Shown piece by piece: positions 58,352-64,000 of a stretch of DNA of 64,000 nt. How positions within the stretch are numbered: the stretch's first letter is position 1; each line of letters begins with the position of its first letter. The stretch is from Streptomyces olindensis (GTDB lineage: Bacteria > Actinomycetota > Actinomycetes > Streptomycetales > Streptomycetaceae), in contig JJOH01000015.1 in assembly GCA_000696115.1 (NCBI GenBank), forward strand, positions 247,740-311,739, read 5' to 3'. The notes under the pieces are model-generated. The model did not search any database and was not told where the DNA came from. It worked only from the letters and a program-made list of their open reading frames with translations. The position numbers and the translations under genes were made by a program.

Positions 58352-59606
58352 AAGGGATCTCCACACGCAGCAGGGTCGGCCCGCCGGGCGGGCTGGACAG
58401 GGAGAGTCTGCCATCGAGCACCGACACCCGGTCGGCGAGTCCGGTCAGCCCACTGCCCGCCCCGGCCCGGGCACCACCACGCCCGTCGTCGCGGATCTGG
58501 AGCACCAGCCGGCCCTCGCGGTGACCGCCGCTCACCTCGGCCCGGCTCGCCCCGCTGTGCCTGCCCACGTTGGCGAGCGCCTCGCACACCACGAAGTACG
58601 CCGCCGCCTCGACCGCAGCGGAGAGCCGCCCGGGCAGCTCCAGGTCGACATCGACGGGCACGGCCGAGCGGTCGGCGGCGTCGGCGACGGCCGCTTCGAG
58701 ACCGTAGTCGGCGAGGACCTTGGGGTGGATGCCCTGGATGAGCTCCCGCAGCTCCGCCAGGGCCGCGCCCGCCTCCTCGTGCGCCTTGGCGAGCTGGTCG
58801 GCGAGCGGACCGGGCGGGGCGTCGAGACGGGCCAGGCCGAGCGTCATCGTCAGGGCGACGAGCCGCTGCTGCGCCCCGTCGTGCAGATCGCGCTCGATCC
58901 GCCGCCGCTCCGCCTCGAAGGCGTCCACCAACCGCGCCCGGGACCGGCTCAGTTCGACCACCCGGGCCCCGAGGTCGGCCTCGCGCGGGGCGACCAGCAG
59001 CCGGGCCAGCCCCGCCCGGGCCCCGGCCACGACGCCCAGCAGGTAGGCGCCCAGGGCCAGCAGGACCAACCCCAGGACGGCGCACCCGGCGGCGGCCGAC
59101 CAGGTGGTGACGAGCCACACCTTGAGCACCTTCGCCTCACCGTTCACGGCCAGCACCAGCGGCGTCGCGACCACGGACAGCGGGCCCGGCAGGAAGACGG
59201 CGAACGCGAGGGCGTCGACCGGCCACAACAGCCCCGCGAACAGCAGCGCGTGCCCCAGCTCCCGCCAGGTGGCCCGCTCCCGCAGCCGCGTCACCAGCCA
59301 GGGCCGCAGCCCCGGCTCCCCGGGCGGCTCGTGCGGGTCCGACGCCGGCTCCGTGTCGACCAGCCGCAGCCGGCGCCGCTCCACCGCCGCCACGGGAACG
59401 CCCGCCAGCGCCGTGGCGAGCAGCAGCGGCAGCCCCACCAGCGCGAGCGCGAGCACCCCGCCGACCGCCGCCGACGTCACCACCCCCACCAGCACGACGA
59501 CGCCGGTCACCGCGCCGGTGAGCAGGTAACCGGCCGACCGCCAGGGCCACGCCGACAGCAGATAGCCGGGGCGGGCCAGGGCCTGCCACACGTTCCGAGG
59601 GAGCAT
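58335..59606 (-). CDS. Sensor histidine kinase, NarL-type (HisKA_3)
   Basis: 423 aa from ATG 59606. Four hydrophobic segments (about 25-75 and 118-195) form a membrane sensor domain. The dimerisation/phospho-acceptor region is ERRRIERDLHDGAQQRLVALTM with His242, followed by the HATPase domain (VCEALANVGRHSGASRAEVS, DDGRGGARAGAGSGLTGLADRV). It belongs to the group of small actinobacterial kinases paired with LuxR regulators and often linked to ABC transporters that export antimicrobial peptides or lipids. Divergent from such a transporter. Confidence 0.9.
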   Translation of the reverse strand: MLPRNVWQALARPGYLLSAWPWRSAGYLLTGAVTGVVVLVGVVTSAAVGGVLALALVGLPLLLATALAGVPVAAVERRRLRLVDTEPASDPHEPPGEPGLRPWLVTRLRERATWRELGHALLFAGLLWPVDALAFAVFLPGPLSVVATPLVLAVNGEAKVLKVWLVTTWSAAAGCAVLGLVLLALGAYLLGVVAGARAGLARLLVAPREADLGARVVELSRSRARLVDAFEAERRRIERDLHDGAQQRLVALTMTLGLARLDAPPGPLADQLAKAHEEAGAALAELRELIQGIHPKVLADYGLEAAVADAADRSAVPVDVDLELPGRLSAAVEAAAYFVVCEALANVGRHSGASRAEVSGGHREGRLVLQIRDDGRGGARAGAGSGLTGLADRVSVLDGRLSLSSPPGGPTLLRVEIPCDAAS

Positions 59607-59731
59607 GGGGATCACCGTAAGAGCGCTCCCCGGCCCTGGCCATGGGCCCGGAGGGAGGCTCCGGGGTAGGCCTGGCCCTACCCCAGGTCTAGCCCCCGCC
59701 GCACTGCGCCACCCCGCCCCGGCCCGGTTTC

Positions 59732-59818
59732 GTGGACGCCACACCGGAACACCGGTGGACGCCACACCGACATCGGCGAAGACGCGGCACCGACACCGAT
59801 GGAATCCGCACCGACACC
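59732..59818. repeat. Two pairs of short direct repeats in the divergent kinase/ABC promoter
   Basis: GTGGACGCCACACCG at 59732-59746 and 59755-59769 (23-base period), and GCACCGACACC at 59787-59797 and 59808-59818 (21-base period). Two helical turns between copies suits a response-regulator dimer; the LuxR-type regulator next door is the likely binder. They fill the second half of the 223-base gap 59607-59829. Confidence 0.6.
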
Positions 59819-59829
59819 AGGGGGACCCC

Positions 59830-60555
59830 ATGACACACGACGCCGTCCGGCTGGACTCGGTCACCAGGACCTACGGCCCCGTGACCGCACTCCACGACGT
59901 CTCCCTCGCGTTCCCCACGGGCACCTTCACCGCCGTCATGGGCCCCTCCGGCTCCGGCAAGTCCACCCTCCTCCAGTGCGCCGCCGGCCTGGACCGGCCC
60001 ACCTCCGGGTCGGTCACCGTGGGCGGCACCGAACTGACCGGCCTGAGCGAGCGGCGCCTGACCCTGCTGCGCCGCGAGCGCGTCGGGTTCGTCTTCCAGG
60101 CGTTCAACCTGCTGCCCTCGCTGACCGCCGAGCAGAACGTGGCCCTGCCGCTGCGCCTGGCCGGCCGCCGCGTGGCCAGGGCCCGGGTGCGCCAGGCCCT
60201 CGCCCAGGTCGGTCTGGCCGAGCGGGCCCGGCACCGGCCCGGGCAGTTGTCCGGCGGCCAGCAGCAACGCGTCGCCCTGGCCCGCGCGTTGATCACCCGC
60301 CCCGACGTGCTGTTCGGCGACGAGCCGACCGGAGCCCTGGACACCCGCACCGGCCGCGAGGTCCTCGGCCTGCTGCGCGGCATGGTCGACCGCGAGGGCC
60401 AGACGGTCGTCATGGTCACGCACGACCCGGTCGCCGCCGCGTACGCCGACCGCGTGCTCTTCCTCGTCGACGGCCGGGTGAGCGGGGAGTTGACCGGCGC
60501 CGGCGCCGACACCATCGCCGCGCGCATGACCCGCCTGGAGGCCGTGCCGTGCTGA
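59830..60555 (+). CDS. ABC transporter ATP-binding protein, MacB/LolD type
   Basis: 241 aa from ATG 59830. Walker A GPSGSGKST, Q-loop FVFQAFNLLPSLTAEQNVALPLRLAG, signature LSGGQQQRVALARAL, Walker B VLFGDEPTGALD, switch His VMVTHDPVAAAYADR. The LolD/MacB type of ATPase drives FtsX-type permeases by mechanotransmission rather than transport through a channel. It overlaps the permease start by 7 bases. Confidence 0.93.
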   Translation: MTHDAVRLDSVTRTYGPVTALHDVSLAFPTGTFTAVMGPSGSGKSTLLQCAAGLDRPTSGSVTVGGTELTGLSERRLTLLRRERVGFVFQAFNLLPSLTAEQNVALPLRLAGRRVARARVRQALAQVGLAERARHRPGQLSGGQQQRVALARALITRPDVLFGDEPTGALDTRTGREVLGLLRGMVDREGQTVVMVTHDPVAAAYADRVLFLVDGRVSGELTGAGADTIAARMTRLEAVPC

Positions 60556-62972
60556 CCGTCGCCCTGCGCACCCTGCGCACCCGCTGGGCCGGCTTCACCG
60601 GCAGTTTCGTCGCCCTCTCGCTGGGCGTGGCCCTGCTCACCGTGACCGGCCTGGCCCTGGCCTCGTCCGCGGCCGCCCCGCCGCGCGGCCCCGAACGCTT
60701 CGCCGCCGCTCCGGTCGTCGTCAAGAGCCAGGACACCCTGAGCGTGCCGACCCGGATCGGCGACCGCACGGCCCGGCTCACCCACCCGCGCCCCCTCCCC
60801 GCGGCGACCGTCGCCGCGGTACGGAAGCTGGGCCCGGTCGTCGAGGACCGGTCGTTCCCCGTACGGTGCGGCCCCGCAGACCTGACGGGCCACCCCTGGT
60901 CCACCGCCCGGTTCGCGCCCTACCACCTCGCGACCGGCCGGGCACCCCGCACGGCCGACGAGGTCGTCGTCACCGGCGACCGGGCACGCCCCGGCGGGCG
61001 GCTCCCCACCGACCGCGGCACGGTACGCGTCGTCGGCACCCTGACCCCGCGCGGCTTCGAGAAGGCCGTGTTCTTCACGGACGCCCGCGCCGCCCAGCTG
61101 GCCCCCGCCGTCCACCAGTTGGTCGTCACGGCCGATCCGGCGGCCGTGCGGCGGGCGGTGGGCGACAGCGCCCAGGTCCTCACCGGTGACGCACGCCGCC
61201 TCGCCGACGCCGACCCCGACCGGGACAGCGAGGCGCTCACCGCGATGAACGCCCTGTTCGGCACCGCCGGCGGCGTCACCGCCTTCGTGTCGGTCTTCGT
61301 CGTGGCGTCGACCTTCGCGTTCGCGGTGGCCCAGCGGCGCCGGGAGTTCGCCCTGCTGCGCACCACCGGCGCCACCCCGGGCCAGATCCGCCGCACCGTC
61401 CTCGCCGAGGCCCTCACCGTCGGCACGGTCGCCTCGGCCGCGGGTTGCGTACTCGGCTCCCACCTCGCGCCCCCGCTGGCGGCCCGGGTCGCCGACGAGG
61501 GCCTCGCCCCGGCCTGGTTCACCATCGGCGACCACACCTGGCCCTACCACGCGGCCTTCTGGACCGGCCTCCTCGTCGCCCTGGCCGGAGCGACCGCGGC
61601 CTCCTGGCGGGCCGGCCGCACCGCCCCCACCCGGGACCTGCGCGAGGACAGCGGACGGATCACCCCGGGCCGCCTGCTGTGCGGCACGGCCCTCCTGCTC
61701 ACCTCCGCCGTGACCCTGGCCCTCTCCCTCACGGGCGACCCCGGCGACCTCCTCCACCGCAAGACCTACATCAGCCGCCCGATGCTGCTGATCACCGCGG
61801 CCGCCCTGCTCGCCCCCCTCGTCCTGCGCCCCCTGACCCGGCTGCTGACCTGCCCGGCCTCCACCGTCGGCATGCTGGTCCGCGCGAACACCGCCACCGG
61901 GGTACGCCGTACCGCGGCGCTCGCGGCACCCGTCCTGGTCACCGTCGCCCTCACGGGCTCCCTCCTCGGCGCCACCGCGACCCTGGACCGCGCGAAGACC
62001 ACCGAGACGCGCGACCGCACCACCGCCGCCTTCGTCATCACCCCACCCGCCGGAACGGGCTTCGACGACACCACCCTGCGCAGACTGCGCGCCGTCCCCG
62101 GCACCGACCTGTCACCCACGTCCTCGACGGCCGTCCACGTCCTGGAGGACGGCGTGGCCCTGATCCGCTCCGAGGGCCGCGCCGCGACCCCCGGCGCCCT
62201 GGCGGCCACCACCCGCCTCCCGCTCGCCGCGGGCAGGGTGAGCGACCTGGACGACGACTCGATCATCGTCAACGAGGAGTGGCGGCGGCACCGGGTGGGC
62301 GAGCGAGTACGCGTGTGGCTCGGCGACGGCACGCCCCGCACCCTGCGCATCGCCGCGGTCATGACCACCGGCACGGGCAACAACGGTGTCTACGTCACCC
62401 CGCGCAACGCCCCGGGCGCCGCGATCGACCGGATCGACGTGGCCCTCGAGGACGGCGCGGACCCGGCAGCCGTGGCCACCGCCCTCACCCGGGCCGCGGG
62501 CCCCGCCCAGGTCCTCACCCGCGACGCCTGGATCCGGGACACCCACCCCGGGACCGAGCGCACCACGCGCCTCGGCCTCCTGCTGGTCCTCGGCATCGCC
62601 CTCCTCCACACGGGCATCTCCGTGGCCAACACCATGGTCATGGGGGCTTCCGACCGGGCCCGCGACCTGACCGTGCTGCGGCTGACCGGGGCCACCCGGT
62701 GGCAGGTGCTGCGGCTGACCGGCGCCGAGGCCCTCACGGTCGTCGCGGCCGGCGCGCTCCTCGGCCTCCTGGTCACCGCCGTCAACCTGGCCGGCCTGAC
62801 CGGCGCCCTCGCGCTGCTGTCGGTCCGGCCCGCCCCCGCCCTCCCGTGGCAGGCCCTCGGCACGACCGTGACGGCCTGCGCCCTGATCGCCACGGCCGCC
62901 GCGGTCGTGCCCACCGCCCTGGCCCTGCGCCGCCCGGCGAACGCGACGAACCCGGCGGGCCTTCGGGAGTGA
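60549..62972 (+). CDS. FtsX-type ABC permease, two-module (MacB-like, large extracytoplasmic domain)
   Basis: 807 aa from GTG 60549 after GGAGG. Two FtsX modules: N-terminal anchor (TLRTRWAGFTGSFVALSLGVAL), a periplasm-facing domain (about 50-215), helices about 235-340 (VTAFVSVFVVASTFAFAVAQRRREFALLRTTGATPGQIRR), then a second anchor near 400-480, another extracytoplasmic region (485-660) and final three helices (TVLRLTGATRWQVLRLTGAEALTVVAAG). The RRREFALLRTTGAT and DLTVLRLTGAT coupling helices identify the family. Probably detoxifies or exports a compound sensed by the adjacent kinase. Confidence 0.9.
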   Translation: MLTVALRTLRTRWAGFTGSFVALSLGVALLTVTGLALASSAAAPPRGPERFAAAPVVVKSQDTLSVPTRIGDRTARLTHPRPLPAATVAAVRKLGPVVEDRSFPVRCGPADLTGHPWSTARFAPYHLATGRAPRTADEVVVTGDRARPGGRLPTDRGTVRVVGTLTPRGFEKAVFFTDARAAQLAPAVHQLVVTADPAAVRRAVGDSAQVLTGDARRLADADPDRDSEALTAMNALFGTAGGVTAFVSVFVVASTFAFAVAQRRREFALLRTTGATPGQIRRTVLAEALTVGTVASAAGCVLGSHLAPPLAARVADEGLAPAWFTIGDHTWPYHAAFWTGLLVALAGATAASWRAGRTAPTRDLREDSGRITPGRLLCGTALLLTSAVTLALSLTGDPGDLLHRKTYISRPMLLITAAALLAPLVLRPLTRLLTCPASTVGMLVRANTATGVRRTAALAAPVLVTVALTGSLLGATATLDRAKTTETRDRTTAAFVITPPAGTGFDDTTLRRLRAVPGTDLSPTSSTAVHVLEDGVALIRSEGRAATPGALAATTRLPLAAGRVSDLDDDSIIVNEEWRRHRVGERVRVWLGDGTPRTLRIAAVMTTGTGNNGVYVTPRNAPGAAIDRIDVALEDGADPAAVATALTRAAGPAQVLTRDAWIRDTHPGTERTTRLGLLLVLGIALLHTGISVANTMVMGASDRARDLTVLRLTGATRWQVLRLTGAEALTVVAAGALLGLLVTAVNLAGLTGALALLSVRPAPALPWQALGTTVTACALIATAAAVVPTALALRRPANATNPAGLRE

Positions 62973-63046
62973 GTCCGCGGCAACAGCCCTGAGAGCTTCC
63001 TCACACGGCGGGACACCGAGACAACCGTCACATCCGCAGACACGAA

Positions 63047-63079
63047 GAACGGGCGGCATCTGATCGATGCCGCCCGTTC
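63047..63079 (-). terminator. Terminator of the tRNA-Leu gene
   Basis: GAACGGGCGGCATC and GATGCCGCCCGTTC form a 14-bp perfect stem with a 5-base loop, 6 bases past the 3' end of the minus-strand tRNA. It may also stop readthrough from the ABC operon. Confidence 0.8.
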
Positions 63080-63085
63080 CGACGG

Positions 63086-63169
63086 TGCGCGAGGGGGGAG
63101 TTGAACCCCCACGCCCTTGCGGGCACTGGAACCTGAATCCAGCGCGTCTGCCTATTCCGCCACCCGCGC
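63086..63169 (-). tRNA. tRNA-Leu (anticodon CAG)
   Basis: Read on the minus strand, the 84-base gene folds as a class II tRNA: acceptor GCGCGGG with CTCGCGC and discriminator A, D-arm with GGCAGACGC, anticodon stem CTGGA/TCCAG around the loop TTCAGGT (anticodon CAG), a long variable arm (TGCCCGCAAGGGCG), and a T-arm GGGGGTTCAACTCCCCC. The 3' CCA is not encoded. It reads CUG leucine codons, very abundant at this GC content. Its 3' end faces the accessory block at 52-63 kb. Confidence 0.95.
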
Positions 63170-63642
63170 ATTGGGTGTGTCCTGGGCTCCTTGCCCCTTG
63201 GGGGCTGGCGCCTTCCGACACCCAGAACATTAGCACGCTGGACGGGGTGGGTTCACATCCCTTGTTCCGCAGGCAGAACCCCCGCCGAACCTTCGGTGCC
63301 CCCGCCACGTATCAACGCGTGTCGCTTCACGTATCAACCTCGTACCGGTCCCCCCTGTCTCCCCAGGAGGGGGTCGGGGTCCACAGTCCGGTGCGGGACA
63401 CTGGTCTCCGGCCGCCTCTACGATCCTTGGCAGGGGTACCTGAAGCGGTTGCGCGCGGCGGTACTCCCGCCGGAGTTCGAAGAGGAGCTCCACAGGGAAC
63501 TTCGTCATGCGTCGACACCCGTCGGCCGGGCTGACAGGGGGAACCAGCCGATCGACCGGCGCGTGGATACGATCAGTAAGCAGTACCAGGCAAGCGGCCC
63601 GCAGGGCAGTACACAGGACGGCAGCGACGGAGGAGGTGCCCC
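63170..63642. other. 473-base non-coding gap between tRNA-Leu and fhaA
   Basis: The left part holds the tRNA promoter region (a TAATGT -10-like hexamer on the minus strand near 63231) and the right part the fhaA promoter (GGATACGAT near 63562-63570 resembles a -10). Open frames here have composition unlike the neighbouring genes and no ribosome sites. I see no RNA gene or repeat. Confidence 0.4.
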
Positions 63643-64000
63643 ATGGGAGTCCTGAAGAAGTTCGAGCAGCGTCTCGAAGGTCTGGTCAACGGCACCTTCG
63701 CCAAGGTGTTCAAGTCCGAGGTCCAGCCCGTGGAGATCGCCGGAGCGCTCCAGCGCGAGTGCGACAACAACGCCACCATCTGGAACCGCGACCGGACGGT
63801 CGTGCCCAACGACTTCATCGTGGAGCTGAGCACGCCGGACTTCGAACGGCTCAGCCCCTACTCCGGCCAGCTCGGCGACGAGCTCGCCGGCATGGTGCGC
63901 GACTACGCCAAGCAGCAGCGCTACACCTTCATGGGCCCGATCAAGGTGCACCTGGAGAAGGCGGACGACCTCGACACCGGCCTGTACCGGGTGCGCAGCC
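63643..64000 (+). CDS. fhaA: FhaA-type protein, N-terminal part (cut by window edge)
   Basis: 119 codons visible from ATG 63643 with AGGAGGTG seven bases upstream. The sequence MGVLKKFEQRLEGLVNGTFAKVFKSEVQPVEIAGALQRECDNNA is broken here as MGVLKKFEQRLEGLVNGTFA, then KVFKSEVQPVEIAGALQREC, and continues with IWNRDRTVVPNDFIVELSTPDFERL; it is the DUF3662 domain of FhaA (Rv0020c type), which precedes an FHA phosphopeptide-binding domain. In actinobacteria fhaA begins a conserved cell-division/cell-wall kinase cluster (fhaB, pstP, rodA, pbpA, pknA, pknB). Confidence 0.93.
   Translation, partial: MGVLKKFEQRLEGLVNGTFAKVFKSEVQPVEIAGALQRECDNNATIWNRDRTVVPNDFIVELSTPDFERLSPYSGQLGDELAGMVRDYAKQQRYTFMGPIKVHLEKADDLDTGLYRVRS

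Noticed and set aside
59799..60548. Apparent N-terminal extension of the FtsX permease through the ATPase gene
   Set aside because: The extension is an Arg/Pro-rich misreading of the ATPase. GTG 60549 has GGAGG before it and begins the hydrophobic anchor.
63191..63655. Open frame running into the fhaA start
   Set aside because: Different frame from fhaA, no ribosome site, and biased composition; the fhaA start is fixed by AGGAGGTG and the conserved N-terminus.

Overview
The window is high-GC actinobacterial chromosome and almost certainly Streptomyces. Codon third positions are nearly all G or C, GTG/TTG starts and ATGA/GTGA gene overlaps are frequent, and TTA codons are almost absent. The gene set also fits: a Streptomyces K15-type DD-peptidase, two branched-chain keto-acid dehydrogenase clusters, a bacterial proteasome activator, FhaA, and an AfsA/ArpA-type signalling locus. 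A perfect parS-type 14-mer (34593-34606) and the fhaA end of the window suggest the chromosome core rather than an arm. Species is not assigned.

Layout. 1-20.5 kb is ordinary core metabolism and regulation: the start of a pirin gene, a 14-TM exporter divergent from its TetR regulator, SseB-like protein, Tat-lipoprotein intradiol dioxygenase, acyl-CoA dehydrogenase, M18 aminopeptidase, NHL/thioredoxin protein, cupin, GlxA-type regulator, nitrilase-family amidase, methyltransferase, GntR/MFS pair, K15-type DD-peptidase, and a secreted DUF1906/peptidoglycan-binding pair. 20.7-24.4 kb is BCKDH cluster 1 (E1a-E1b-E2). 24.8-29.0 kb holds two divergent membrane Ser/Thr kinases and the proteasome activator Bpa. 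29.1-33.4 kb holds PadR, a small membrane protein, a quinone oxidoreductase and a DrrAB-type ABC exporter. 33.5-36.9 kb is an overlapping operon MobA-like, MoeA, K+ channel, with parS on the last junction. 37.0-41.2 kb is BCKDH cluster 2, divergent from an Lrp/AsnC regulator. 41.2-45.2 kb is a phenylacetate-type module (TetR, 3-hydroxyacyl-CoA dehydrogenase, divergent paaN) around an 18-bp operator. 45.3-52.3 kb holds a TrmH/HTTM/DUF5819 operon, an acyl-CoA dehydrogenase behind a KstR-like operator, rhodanese, a J-domain protein and DUF2252.

52.4-63.0 kb looks accessory and is the most interesting part. It is a compact gamma-butyrolactone/butenolide-type signalling cassette: ArpA/ScbR-type receptor, divergent AfsA synthase overlapping a degenerate SDR protein, a cytochrome P450, and a second ArpA-family repressor. 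Three sequences resemble the autoregulatory element (ARE) bound by such receptors, one before each transcription unit. The AfsA gene and the second repressor each contain a TTA codon, which predicts dependence on the bldA tRNA. A two-component system and a MacB/FtsX-type ABC transporter follow. The block ends at a tRNA-Leu(CAG) gene whose 3' end faces it; fhaA begins beyond. No integrase or att repeat was seen.

Short tandem duplications that copy the stop-codon end of minus-strand genes recur at four junctions between 45.2 and 58.4 kb.
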